64,000 nt of DNA from Actinomycetales bacterium. Its GTDB lineage: Bacteria > Actinomycetota > Actinomycetes > Actinomycetales > Dermatophilaceae. Below, one piece after another: positions 1 through 8,615 of this stretch (within the stretch, counting starts at the first letter, position 1; the number at the start of each line of letters is the position of its first letter). The notes beneath the pieces are model-generated. The model was not told the DNA's origin. It worked only from the letters and a program-made list of their open reading frames with translations, and made no database searches. The DNA is taken from assembly GCA_016715285.1 (NCBI GenBank), contig JADKAO010000002.1, positions 372,001 to 436,000 on the forward strand, written 5' to 3'. Position numbers and translations under genes: made by a program.

Positions 1-249
1 CGGGGCGAGCTCGACCTCGGCGCGTTGCTGCGCAAGCGCGGCACCATCTACGCCACGTCCCTGCGGTCGCGCACTGAGGCGGAGAAGGCCGCGTTGGTGG
101 CTGGCGTCGGTAGTTATGTCTGGCCATTGATCGAGGCCGGGCGAGTGCAGCCAGTGATTCACGCCCGCTACCCGCTCGAGGAGGCCGCCGAGGCACACCG
201 CGTCATGGAAGCCTCGACCCACGTGGGCAAGCTGCTCCTGACGATGTAG
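1..249 (+). CDS. Zinc-type alcohol dehydrogenase / quinone oxidoreductase, C-terminal fragment
   Basis: The frame is open from the first base, so the gene starts upstream of the window and only about 82 C-terminal residues are visible. They include R-G-T-I-Y-A-T-S-L-R-S-R and the closing pattern of a hydrophobic YPLEEAAEAHRVMEAS segment followed by HVGKLLL. That ending (helix with EAAEAH, then GKxxL) is typical of MDR-superfamily NAD(P)H quinone oxidoreductases such as the PIG3 type, which reduce quinones with NADPH. The Rossmann core and any zinc site lie outside the window, so the substrate cannot be judged. Confidence 0.8.
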   Translation, partial: RGELDLGALLRKRGTIYATSLRSRTEAEKAALVAGVGSYVWPLIEAGRVQPVIHARYPLEEAAEAHRVMEASTHVGKLLLTM

Positions 250-357
250 CTGAGCCCTACCTTCGCCGGCTCCACCCCTCCCCTTCCGCGGCCCTCGCCC
301 GCGGCCCTCGCCCGCGCCCCTCGCTCGCGGCCGTCACCCGCGGCCCCTCACTCGCAG

Positions 358-399
358 TCGATACCGCTGACCCACGCGGGCGTCGCCCTCGGGTATCGA
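358..399. repeat. 42-bp dyad repeat, single copy
   Basis: TCGATACC and GGTATCGA arms are separated by 26 bp. Outer bases extend the symmetry (CAG before the left arm, and GACTG four bases after the right). The interior is nearly identical to the copies at 23094 and 23162. It lies about 110 bp upstream of the padR start, next to degenerate GC-rich repeats at about 285-345. Confidence 0.85.
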
Positions 400-424
400 A
401 TCCGACTGGGGCATTGCGCGGATC

Positions 425-468
425 GTATACTCGGTATACCCTCGCTGAGCAGCGATAATACTGAGTAT
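425..468. promoter_or_regulatory. Candidate PadR operator pair
   Basis: Two near-palindromes lie upstream of padR: ATACTCGGTAT at 427-437, inside GTATAC-TCG-GTATAC, and ATACTGAGTAT at 458-468, which reads ATACTCAGTAT on the other strand. Both fit ATACTCRGTAT and their centres are 31 bp (about three helical turns) apart. PadR regulators commonly repress their own operon by binding such AT-rich dyads. The A+T-rich context also suits a promoter. Binding is inferred. Confidence 0.6.
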
Positions 469-511
469 CCCATCGACGCCATTCGTCGATCGAGACACGA
501 AGGAGGCACCT

Positions 512-1102
512 GTGTCCGTCAAAGACAGCCTCCTTGCCCTGCTCTCCGACGGCCCGGCATACGGGGCCAAACTGCGCGCCGAGTTCGACCGGCATACCGG
601 TGGGGTATGGCCGCTCAACGTCGGCCAGGTTTACACCACCCTTGCGCGGCTGGAACGCGACGGGCTCGTTGTCGCCGACGGCGGACCCGATCCCGAGGGC
701 CGCATCGCCTATCGCCTCACTCCTGCCGGCCACGCGCACGTCGCGCAGTGGTGGGCGTCCCCCGTCGACCGCACCGAACCCGCCCGCGACGAACTCGTCC
801 TCAAACTCGCCCTCGCGGTCGCGGACCCCAGCGTCGACACGCGCGCAGTCATCCAGTCCCAGCGCAGCGCCGGGATGGCTCACCTGCAGCGCCTCACCCG
901 GATGAAGGTGGGGCTCAACGGCTCGCTCCAGGACGCGGTCGTTCTCGAACACCAGCTGTATGCCGTGGAAGCCGAGTTGCGCTGGCTCGACCACGTCGAG
1001 TCGTTCCTCAGGCGAAGCCCAGCAGGGAGCCGGCCTCCCGCAGAGCAGACACCGAAGCTCACGACAGACCTCAGCACAGACAGGGGACCAACCGATGAAT
1101 GA
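512..1102 (+). CDS. PadR family transcriptional regulator
   Basis: A 196-residue winged-helix repressor. The N-terminal 80 residues carry the PadR pattern (DSLLALLSDGPAYGAKLRAEF, then VYTTLARLERDGLV for the recognition helix and wing). A helical C-terminal dimerisation region follows to about residue 165. The GTG start is supported by AAGGAGG a few bases upstream. Its end overlaps the next gene by 8 bp (ATGAATGA), so regulator and ABC exporter are probably translated together. In many Actinobacteria a PadR gene precedes a two-gene ABC exporter and represses it until a toxic ligand binds. The likely operators are at 425-468. The ligand is unknown. Confidence 0.92.
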   Translation: MSVKDSLLALLSDGPAYGAKLRAEFDRHTGGVWPLNVGQVYTTLARLERDGLVVADGGPDPEGRIAYRLTPAGHAHVAQWWASPVDRTEPARDELVLKLALAVADPSVDTRAVIQSQRSAGMAHLQRLTRMKVGLNGSLQDAVVLEHQLYAVEAELRWLDHVESFLRRSPAGSRPPAEQTPKLTTDLSTDRGPTDE

Positions 1103-1784
1103 ACCGATTCTCACCATGGTCGACGTCACGCGCGTCCATGGAACCGGCGAAGTGGTTGTCCGAGCTCTCAATGGCGTGTCCTTGGAGATCCACCCCGGCG
1201 AATTGGTCGCTGTGATGGGGCCAAGCGGGAGCGGCAAATCGACGCTGCTCAACCTCGCTGGTGCGCTGGATCTACCGACCTCGGGAACTGTCTCGATCGA
1301 CGGACAAGTGACAACGGCGTTGCGGCCCAACGAGTTATCAGCACTGAGGCGGCGGCGTGTGGGGGTCGTGTTTCAGGACCTCAACCTCATCCCGTCCCTC
1401 ACCGCAGCCGAGAACATCGGCCTCCCGCTCGAGCTCGACGGCCGCCGGGTCAGTGAGTCGCGGCGCGCTGCCCTTGGTGCGCTGCGCGACCTCAACCTCG
1501 ACGAGTTGGCTGACCGGTTCCCTGACCAGATGTCGGGTGGACAGCAACAGCGCGTGGCCATCGCTCGGGCTCTTGTTGGTGATCGACGGCTGGTGCTCGC
1601 GGACGAACCGACCGGGGCTCTCGACTCGGTCACTGGCGACGGAGTGCTCGCCGTGCTCCGGGCGCGTTGTGATGCTGGCGCTGCGGGGATGCTCGTCACG
1701 CACGAGTCTCGCCACGCTGGCTGGGCTGACCGGGTGATCTATCTCCACGACGGCCGCATCGTCGACGAAACGACCGCGCGATGA
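1095..1784 (+). CDS. ABC transporter ATP-binding protein (MacB/LolD type)
   Basis: The 229-residue nucleotide-binding subunit of an exporter. Visible motifs are Walker A GPSGSGKST near residue 42, Q-loop VVFQDLNLIPSLT, signature MSGGQQQRVAIARAL near 145, Walker B VLADEPTGALD and H-loop VTHE. This matches the MacB/LolD/FtsE class that partners FtsX-like permeases. I chose ATG 1095 because it gives the usual family N-terminus and overlaps padR by 8 bp; the frame is open further upstream only inside padR. The stop overlaps the permease start in ATGA. The substrate cannot be predicted. Confidence 0.93.
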   Translation: MNEPILTMVDVTRVHGTGEVVVRALNGVSLEIHPGELVAVMGPSGSGKSTLLNLAGALDLPTSGTVSIDGQVTTALRPNELSALRRRRVGVVFQDLNLIPSLTAAENIGLPLELDGRRVSESRRAALGALRDLNLDELADRFPDQMSGGQQQRVAIARALVGDRRLVLADEPTGALDSVTGDGVLAVLRARCDAGAAGMLVTHESRHAGWADRVIYLHDGRIVDETTAR

Positions 1785-4700
1785 CCACGCAGCCACCCCC
1801 CGACTCGGCCATCCCCCGAGTCGATACCCCAAACCCAAGCCCCACTCGGCAACCGGTATCGAATCCGGGAGGCCCCGACCGAGTCGATACCCCAAACCCA
1901 AGCCCCACTCGGCAACCGGTATCGAATCCGGGGGGCCCCGCCCGAGTCGATGCCCCAAACCCAAGCCCCACTCGGCAAGCGGTATCGAATCAGGGGGAGG
2001 GAAGGCAACCGGTATCGAATGCGGGAGGAGAGGGAGGGCAGCGGGCGTCGGGTCAGGGGCGCAGCAGGTTTGATCAGTGGCGGTCGTCGTGGCGGCTCGC
2101 CCTGCGCATGGGCAGGCGCGACGTCGCCCGTCACCGCGGCCGCAGCGCCCTCATCGTGCTCATGGTGGCCATCCCCGTCCTCATCATCGTCGCGGGCAAC
2201 ATCCTCTACTCAACCGAAGACCTCACCCCGTCTGAGGCGCTTCCCTTCACCCTCGGCCAAACCCAAGCGCGGGTCACCGTCGAAGGCGGCAAGGTCGATC
2301 CCGCTGGGCCGTTCTTCGGCATCACCAATCCCCTGGTCACCAGCGACAAGGCCAAACCCATCCCCGGATGGGGCGAGGACCTCAAGAGCCAGACACAAGC
2401 CCTAAGCACCCTGATGGGCGGCACGGCATACCCCTCTGTGCCCTATCAAGCACAGGCGCTCGTCGGCCGCGCGGTCCGTGACGTCGGGATCCTCGGCATC
2501 GACGCCGCCTCCCACAGATCAAGCGCAGGGATCACCGACCTCATCTCGGGGCGCTGGCCGATGCGCGAAGACGAAGCCGTCGTCACCCCCGCCGGCATCG
2601 CGCTCGGGTTACCCAACGCCGGCACGATCAAACTCACGATCTGGTCGCCAACCAGCGAGAGCAACGAGCGCACCGTCACCGTCGTGGGTGTCGCGACGGC
2701 ATACATCAACGACTTCCGCGTCCGCGCGGCCGAACTCGTCATGCTCCCCCAAGGCGACTCGGGCATGGCGGTCATGCCCATGGGTTTCCTCATCGAGCGT
2801 TCAACTCCGGTCACCTATGAAGAGACCCAGCGCCTCGCCGAACATGGCGTCGCCGTCACGAGCCGCGCACTCGTCCTCGACCCGCCGCGCGACGTCAAAC
2901 TGGGCCCGGAGTTCAGCCAGATAGGCATCCAAGACAACTTCACTGCCGGGCAAACCATGGCTTCGGTCTTCGCCGCGATGGGGCTGCTCCTCGAAACCGT
3001 GCTCCTCGCCGGCCCCGCCTTCGCCGTCGGCGCCGCCCGGCAACGCCGCACCCTCGCACTCGCGGCGAGCAATGGCGCCACCCAGGCGCAGCTGCTGCGC
3101 ACCGTGCTCGGCCAAGCGCTCGTCCTCGGCGCGCTCTCGGCAATCGTCGGTGGCGTCCTCGGCATCGCCGGCGCGGGCATCGCCGTGGCGATCACCCGCC
3201 AAAAGAGTCCCGGCACTCTCTTCGGCCCGTTCGACATCCCGACCGGCCCGGTCCTGCTCGTCGTCGGCTGCGCGGTCCTCGCCGCGCTCGTCGCCGCCTG
3301 GGTGCCGTCGCGCGGCCTTGGTCGCCTCGACATCATCGGGGTCCTGCGTGGCCAGACGGTCTCTCCGCGCGCGCGGGTGCGCACCCCCGTCTTCGGCCTC
3401 ATCTGCTTCGGCGTCGGCGCGGCCGCGGTCTTCTGGAGCACAACAGTCAAGAGCTTCGAGGACACGATGGGGGCATTGGCTCCGTATGCCGCGTTGCTGG
3501 GTGCCGTACTCCTGGTCATCGGCGCGCTCCTGCTCGTCCCGATGGTGCTGGCGGGTCTCGCGAGGGCAGCCACAGCCGCCCCCGTCGCGCTGCGGATGGC
3601 CTTCCGGGATGCGTCGCGCCAACGGGGTCGAGCCACGTCGACGGTTGCGGCGATCCTCGGCGTCACTTCGGTGCTCGGCGCCGTGCTCATCATCGCGGCG
3701 AGCGACACGGCATACCGCGGCCGGACCTATACCCCCCAAGCCGCGGACGGGCAAGGCACGATCAGTCCGCGATTCACCCTGGGCGACAGCGCTGGCGTCG
3801 ACAGCGCGTCGATCAAGCGCGTGACGTCCGCCGTGCGCGGCGTCGACCCGGCACTCGTCGTCGCCCCCCTCTCGATGGTCGACAGCAGCCCGAGAGGCAT
3901 CGGCCCCAGGCCAACGGCAGACGTCGTCGAGAAGAGGATCGTCGCCCTACGCACCGGATGCAGCGCGACCTTGGCACTAAGCCTCGACATGACGCCAGCT
4001 TCTCTGCCGTGCATCTCGCTCAACAGTCAGCCGTACATGGCCGAGCGCTCCGGCATCCAGGTCGCGAGCCTCGACGTCCTGGTGGCCCGTTTCAACCTGA
4101 CGCCCGCAGAGGCCGCGGTTCTGACCAAGGGCGGCATCATCGTCAACGGTGACCCGGCACCACCGCCACCGACCGCGACCACTACCCCCGGCGGGGGCTG
4201 GGCATACAGAGGCATGCTCGTGGCGCAGACAGACATCCGCGACGGTGTCGTCACCTTCGTGCGCGGAACGGTGACGTATCCGACAGGTCCCGGTCCACAT
4301 GACGATCCCAAGGGCGAGGTCCTGGACACCTTCACGATGCCAGCCCTCGCCATCCCGGCATCGAGATTCGGCACCGGCGCCGAGGCAATGGGTCCGCCGC
4401 GGATGACTGGCGCGATCATGACGACCGAGACAGCTGCGACCCGGTCCTTCCCGACCATCATCCAGACGCTCATGTTGACCGACCCTCGCGGCCCGATCAA
4501 TGCCGACACCGAAAACGCCCTCAAGCTGACCATCGTCGAAGACGGCCTCGGTTACCTCTACATCGAGCGCGGCTTCCAGCCCTACGACAAGCTCCTCGCG
4601 GCGATCGTGCTCGGGGTCATGGGCCTGCTCATCCTCGTGGCTACGCTGGTCTCGACGGCGCTCTCGACGGCGGAGACTGCGCCCCTCATGGGCACCTTCG

Positions 4701-5011
4701 CGGCGGTCGGCGCGACCCGCACGACCAGGCGCAATATCGCTGCCGCCCAGGCATTCTCACTCGGGCTCGTGGGGGCACTCCTCGGGTTGCTCGTCGGCGC
4801 GGTGCCCGGGATCTCCATCGCGCGCGCCACGACCATGCAACCGCAGGGGTATGCCGCGTACTCAGACACCCCGCTGAAGGAGATCGACCCGACGATCGTC
4901 ATCCCGTGGCTGCAGTTCGCGGTGCCGATCATCGTCGTGCCCCTTGTGGCGGCAGCGATCGCATGGCTCGCGATCCGCTCGGCGCCACAGGTGACGAGGC
5001 GACTCACCTGA
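1781..5011 (+). CDS. FtsX-like ABC transporter permease with repeat-derived N-terminus
   Basis: A 1076-residue membrane subunit. After about 90 residues of repeat-encoded, Pro/Arg-rich sequence comes the usual beginning of this family (W-R-L-A-L-R-M-G-R-R-D-V-A-R-H-R-G-R-S). A first membrane helix, a large extracytoplasmic domain, a three-helix FtsX block (about residues 395-510), a second extracytoplasmic domain and a final FtsX block near 940-1060 follow. ATG 1781 overlaps the ATPase stop (ATGA), and no start codon in frame exists before the conserved family sequence until ATG 2108, which would remove part of it. The repeat DNA is therefore probably translated. The protein acts with the 1095 ATPase in the cell membrane. 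Confidence 0.9.
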   Translation: MTTQPPPDSAIPRVDTPNPSPTRQPVSNPGGPDRVDTPNPSPTRQPVSNPGGPARVDAPNPSPTRQAVSNQGEGRQPVSNAGGEGGQRASGQGRSRFDQWRSSWRLALRMGRRDVARHRGRSALIVLMVAIPVLIIVAGNILYSTEDLTPSEALPFTLGQTQARVTVEGGKVDPAGPFFGITNPLVTSDKAKPIPGWGEDLKSQTQALSTLMGGTAYPSVPYQAQALVGRAVRDVGILGIDAASHRSSAGITDLISGRWPMREDEAVVTPAGIALGLPNAGTIKLTIWSPTSESNERTVTVVGVATAYINDFRVRAAELVMLPQGDSGMAVMPMGFLIERSTPVTYEETQRLAEHGVAVTSRALVLDPPRDVKLGPEFSQIGIQDNFTAGQTMASVFAAMGLLLETVLLAGPAFAVGAARQRRTLALAASNGATQAQLLRTVLGQALVLGALSAIVGGVLGIAGAGIAVAITRQKSPGTLFGPFDIPTGPVLLVVGCAVLAALVAAWVPSRGLGRLDIIGVLRGQTVSPRARVRTPVFGLICFGVGAAAVFWSTTVKSFEDTMGALAPYAALLGAVLLVIGALLLVPMVLAGLARAATAAPVALRMAFRDASRQRGRATSTVAAILGVTSVLGAVLIIAASDTAYRGRTYTPQAADGQGTISPRFTLGDSAGVDSASIKRVTSAVRGVDPALVVAPLSMVDSSPRGIGPRPTADVVEKRIVALRTGCSATLALSLDMTPASLPCISLNSQPYMAERSGIQVASLDVLVARFNLTPAEAAVLTKGGIIVNGDPAPPPPTATTTPGGGWAYRGMLVAQTDIRDGVVTFVRGTVTYPTGPGPHDDPKGEVLDTFTMPALAIPASRFGTGAEAMGPPRMTGAIMTTETAATRSFPTIIQTLMLTDPRGPINADTENALKLTIVEDGLGYLYIERGFQPYDKLLAAIVLGVMGLLILVATLVSTALSTAETAPLMGTFAAVGATRTTRRNIAAAQAFSLGLVGALLGLLVGAVPGISIARATTMQPQGYAAYSDTPLKEIDPTIVIPWLQFAVPIIVVPLVAAAIAWLAIRSAPQVTRRLT
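1821..2018. repeat. 63-bp tandem array of the 42-bp dyad repeat inside a coding sequence
   Basis: Dyad units lie at 1821-1862, 1884-1925 and 1947-1988 (the last with left arm TCGATGCC), plus a lone right arm at 2011-2018. The period is exactly 63 bp, so each unit adds 21 codons. The translated unit reads RVDTPNPSPTRQPVSNPGG with small changes. Confidence 0.95.
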
Positions 5012-5049
5012 GACGGCGACCCACTGGACGTCGCGCGGGCTGCGGCAAG

Positions 5050-5733
5050 ATGGACCCTATGGACCAGCAGCAACAGCCGCAGCCCACGCACACACCTCAG
5101 TCCGCGGACGCCTCCTCAGACCCCCCACCTTCGGAGTCAACCGACACGCGCGTGGTCGTCATTACCCCAGACGGCATGGGCGTGAGCGAGCCGGCATCGA
5201 GCACCGGTGGTTCCACCCCCGGCAGTGCAGGCACCCGCCACCGTACCGAAGCCGAAGGCGGCAACCCCGCAGACCTGGTCGAACAGCCAGCCAAGGTCAT
5301 GCGCATTGGGTCCATGATCAAGAACCTTCTCGACGAAGTCCGCTCGTCCCCCCTCGATGAGCCCGGCCGTCGCCGCCTCGCCGAAATCCACCGCCGCTCC
5401 ATCGAGGAACTCAAAGACGGCCTCGCCCCCGAACTCGTGGACGAACTCGACCGCATCGCCCTACCCTTCGACCAACCCACTCCGAGCGACGCCGAGCTCC
5501 GGATCGCGCAGGCCCAACTGGTCGGGTGGCTGGAAGGCCTCTTCCACGGCATACAAACTGCTCTGGTCGCGGCGCAAATGGCTCAGCAACAAGGGATTTC
5601 GGGCGGGGGGCAGCGCCGCGCGCTTCCTGCTGGGCACCCAGCCGCGCAGCAACCCACGGGGAGTATGCCGGGAGGCTCACCAACCCAGTCCCTCGGTGAA
5701 GACGCCGCTGGCCCCACAGGGCAGTATTTGTAA
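5050..5733 (+). CDS. bpa: Bacterial proteasome activator Bpa/PafE
   Basis: A 227-residue ATP-independent ring activator of the actinobacterial 20S proteasome. After an unstructured Q/P/S/T-rich N-terminus, residues about 83-180 form the family's helical core (KVMRIGSMIKNLLDEVR, GRRRLAEIHRRSIEELK, ELVDELDRIALPF, AQAQLVGWLEGLFHGIQ). A flexible linker leads to the C-terminal GQYL, the motif known in Mycobacterium to dock into proteasome pockets and open the gate. At 227 residues it is longer than the roughly 174 of the mycobacterial protein; the extra length is in the tails. ATG 5059 is an alternative start. It shows that the organism has a Pup-proteasome system, whose other genes are not in the window. 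Confidence 0.93.
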   Translation: MDPMDQQQQPQPTHTPQSADASSDPPPSESTDTRVVVITPDGMGVSEPASSTGGSTPGSAGTRHRTEAEGGNPADLVEQPAKVMRIGSMIKNLLDEVRSSPLDEPGRRRLAEIHRRSIEELKDGLAPELVDELDRIALPFDQPTPSDAELRIAQAQLVGWLEGLFHGIQTALVAAQMAQQQGISGGGQRRALPAGHPAAQQPTGSMPGGSPTQSLGEDAAGPTGQYL

Positions 5734-5953
5734 CGCCTCTCAGCGGGCCCGGAGGCCTGGCTCAGTGCGAGCTCACGGTGTGTCCTCGAAAAAAGTGACG
5801 ACTGATCCCCTGTCGGGGGGTACTACTTACGCAAGCAAGATGGCACCGTGTTACAGACACTGGTGTCGGATTGCGCCGTCGGCAGCTGTTAGCCCGTCAC
5901 ACACCCTGTTTTCGAATCGGCGCTCTACTACACGCACGGGAGGCTTCAGACTC

Positions 5954-6883
5954 ATGACCCGGACGGGTCCGACCTTCGATGAGGCGCTGCGGGATGCGAT
6001 TGCATATCGCAACATGCCGCTCGAGCGCCTGCAAGCCCACCTTCGCGATGCCGGCATCACGATCAGCATGGCGACCTTGAGCTATTGGCAAAACGGTCGG
6101 TCCATCCCAGCCCGGGCCTCGTCGATCCACGCCGTCACCGAGATCGAGATCGCGCTCGGTCTTGAGCCCGACAGCCTCCTCAACCTGCTCAAGCAGGCCA
6201 AAGAAGAGCGGGTGGGCGTTCGGGCCAGCGGGATGGCCCGAGCTCTGCCGGTGTCCGAGCTCGTCGTCAACATGGCCCGGGCGTTCGGTTTGAGTTTCGA
6301 GAGCGGCACCCGGGTCGTGTCGCTGCACTGCCTGCTCGAGGTTGGTCCCGATGGCGTGGAGCGCACTCAGTCGGTGCGCTCCACCCTCGTGGCCTCCCGA
6401 GCTGGGGTCGCCAGCTTCCCCATCGTCCACCATCAGTTCGTCTCTGACGCGGTCACTCCGACGGTGGAGGCGGTCCTCGGCTGCACAATTGGCCGGACCC
6501 TGCCCATGCCGGACCGTCAGCTCCAATTGGCCGAGGTCGTGCTCAATCGACCGCTGACCCGCGGCCAGGCCGCCATGGCCGAATACCGCGTGTTTTGGGC
6601 TCCGAGCACGACCCCCACGACGCGACATGAGCGTTCAGTGGCGCGGGTGCTGCGCGAGCTGGTGCTCCAGGTCGATTTCGATCCGAAGCGACTGCCAGCG
6701 TCGGTGACCTACAGCGTCCGCAACAACTACGACGACCCGCCCGAGGCCGGAGTCCACCTGCCGCTCAAGGTCACCGGGAGTTCGGTCCAACATGTCGTCT
6801 TCGATGCCCCGCGAGGCGTGCACGGGCTGCATTGGTCCTGGGACGAAGAACCAGACGTCCTCCTCGCTGGTCAGGACGGCTAA
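5954..6883 (+). CDS. XRE-like helix-turn-helix protein
   Basis: A 309-residue protein. Residues about 8-60 look like a Cro/CI-type helix-turn-helix (LRDAIAYRNMPLERLQAHLR, then ISMATLSYWQNGRSIP), followed by a helix and a linker. The remaining 210 residues form a mixed alpha/beta domain with no motif I recognise, perhaps a sensor domain. The frame is open far upstream through bpa, but the sequence becomes plausible only from ATG 5954. The 220-bp gap after bpa is less GC-rich and may hold its promoter. Its last 4 bases overlap the end of the convergent flavin dehydrogenase gene. The regulator call is inferred from the N-terminus. Confidence 0.7.
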   Translation: MTRTGPTFDEALRDAIAYRNMPLERLQAHLRDAGITISMATLSYWQNGRSIPARASSIHAVTEIEIALGLEPDSLLNLLKQAKEERVGVRASGMARALPVSELVVNMARAFGLSFESGTRVVSLHCLLEVGPDGVERTQSVRSTLVASRAGVASFPIVHHQFVSDAVTPTVEAVLGCTIGRTLPMPDRQLQLAEVVLNRPLTRGQAAMAEYRVFWAPSTTPTTRHERSVARVLRELVLQVDFDPKRLPASVTYSVRNNYDDPPEAGVHLPLKVTGSSVQHVVFDAPRGVHGLHWSWDEEPDVLLAGQDG

Positions 6884-8547
6884 CTCAGCGCCGCAGCCGC
6901 AGCTCGCCCGGCGACTCGCCCGGAATACAGGCAGCCGCCCAGGAAGGTGCCTTCCAGCGCGCGATATCCGTGCATCCCCCCGCCGCCGAACCCCGCCACT
7001 TCTCCCGCGGCATACACGCCAGGCAGGGGTATGCCGTCCGCCCGCAGCACCCGGCCGGACAGGTCGGTCTGCAGCCCGCCCAGGGTTTTCCGAGTGAGGA
7101 TTGACAGCCGGACCGCGATCAGTGGTCCGGCGTCGGGGTCCAAGAGCGCGTGCGGCGTCACCGTGCGCAGAAGGCGGTCGCCCCGGAAGGCGCGTGCGGC
7201 GCGAATCGCCATGACCTGCAGGTCTTTTCCGAATTCATTGCCGACTTGCCGGTCGCGGTCGCGAATCAGCTTTTCGACGCGGGCCGCATCGAGCGGGGCG
7301 TCTGGAGTGAGGTCATTCATCCGCTCGACAAGCTCCGCGACCGTGTCACCTTGCACGAAGTCGATCCCCTTGTCGAGGAATGCCTGCACTGATGCGGGAA
7401 CCCCGCCGCGGGCCCGACCGAGCACGTCCATGACCGACTTGTTGGTGAGATCGAGGTTCTGTTCGGACCCGGAGAGGGTGAATTCCTTCTCGATGATCCG
7501 CTTGTTGAGGACGAACCACGAGTGGTCAAACCCGGTGGATCGCAGGTGTGCCAGGGTGCCGAGGGTGTCAAAGCCAGGAAACAGCGGCGCCGGAAGCCGG
7601 TTGCCAGCGCCGTCGAGCCACAGCGAGGATGGTCCGGCAAGGATGCGGATCGCGTGTTGGGGCCAGAGCGGGTCCCAGTTGTGGATGCCTTCGACGTAAT
7701 GCCACATGCGGTCGCGGTTGACCAGGCGCCCGCCCGCGCGGGCCGCGATCCCCAACATGCGCCCATCGACGTATGCCGGGACGCCAGTGATGAGGTCAGC
7801 GGGCGGGGACCCGAGGCGGGCGGGCCAATTGGCGCGCACGAGATCATGATTGGCGCCGATGCCGCCACTGGTGATGACGACGACGGGCGCCTCTGCCTCG
7901 AACTCGCCGACCGGGTCGCGGTTGGTCGCCACTCCTCGGTCGACGTGTGTGGGGGCGAGGCGCGTGCCCCGCACGCCAGTGACGACACCTCCAGTGAGGA
8001 CGAGATCGTCAACGCGATGCCGGAAGGCGTAGCGCAACCGGCCGGCGATCTCGAGTTCCTTGGCCTTGCGGACGAATGGCTCCAACAACCCCGGCCCGGT
8101 CCCCCACGTGACATGGAACCTCGGCACCGAGTTGCCGTGCCCGCTCGCGGTTCCGTCTCCGCGTTCAGCCCACCCGACAACGGGGAAGAACCGCACGCCG
8201 TGCTCGGCGAGCCACGACCGCTTCTCGCCAGCGGCGAACTCCACATAGGACCGAGCCCACTTGACGGCCCACGCGTCCTCACCGAGCCCATCCGAGCCAC
8301 CGAGTCGGTCAAACCCCGCCGTGCCCTCCCAGTCCGACCACGCCAACTCGAGCGAGTCGGAGATCCCGAGCCGCTTCTGCTCTGGGCTGTCGATGAGGAA
8401 GAGCCCGCCAAAGGACCAATACGCCTGTCCGCCAAGGTTTTCGCGAGACTCCTGCTCGATGACGACGACCCGGTTGCCGGCAGCTGCCAACTCCGTCGCC
8501 GCCACGAGTCCGGCGAGCCCCGCCCCAATGACAATCGCGTCGGTCAT
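6880..8547 (-). CDS. FAD-binding dehydrogenase (flavocytochrome c / ketosteroid dehydrogenase-like)
   Basis: A 555-residue flavoprotein of the FAD_binding_2 superfamily. The ADP-binding fold is at the N-terminus (IVIGAGLAGLVAATELA, with the acidic residue in VVVIEQES). The segment GGQAYWSFGGLFLIDSPEQKR is characteristic of proteins annotated simply as FAD-binding dehydrogenase. The C-terminal FAD contact is GVYAAGEVAGFGGGGMHGYRA near residue 515. The start at 8547 has GAGGAG upstream; the frame runs on to 8709 without family resemblance. Relatives include 3-ketosteroid delta-1-dehydrogenase and fumarate reductase flavoprotein. The substrate is unknown and no steroid genes are nearby. Confidence 0.88.
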   Translation of the reverse strand: MTDAIVIGAGLAGLVAATELAAAGNRVVVIEQESRENLGGQAYWSFGGLFLIDSPEQKRLGISDSLELAWSDWEGTAGFDRLGGSDGLGEDAWAVKWARSYVEFAAGEKRSWLAEHGVRFFPVVGWAERGDGTASGHGNSVPRFHVTWGTGPGLLEPFVRKAKELEIAGRLRYAFRHRVDDLVLTGGVVTGVRGTRLAPTHVDRGVATNRDPVGEFEAEAPVVVITSGGIGANHDLVRANWPARLGSPPADLITGVPAYVDGRMLGIAARAGGRLVNRDRMWHYVEGIHNWDPLWPQHAIRILAGPSSLWLDGAGNRLPAPLFPGFDTLGTLAHLRSTGFDHSWFVLNKRIIEKEFTLSGSEQNLDLTNKSVMDVLGRARGGVPASVQAFLDKGIDFVQGDTVAELVERMNDLTPDAPLDAARVEKLIRDRDRQVGNEFGKDLQVMAIRAARAFRGDRLLRTVTPHALLDPDAGPLIAVRLSILTRKTLGGLQTDLSGRVLRADGIPLPGVYAAGEVAGFGGGGMHGYRALEGTFLGGCLYSGRVAGRAAAAALS

Positions 8548-8615
8548 GGCCCTAACCTTCGTCTCCTCGTGGTCCGGTATCAAGTCCCCCACCCGACGCA
8601 AGTACCGTAGAGGGC

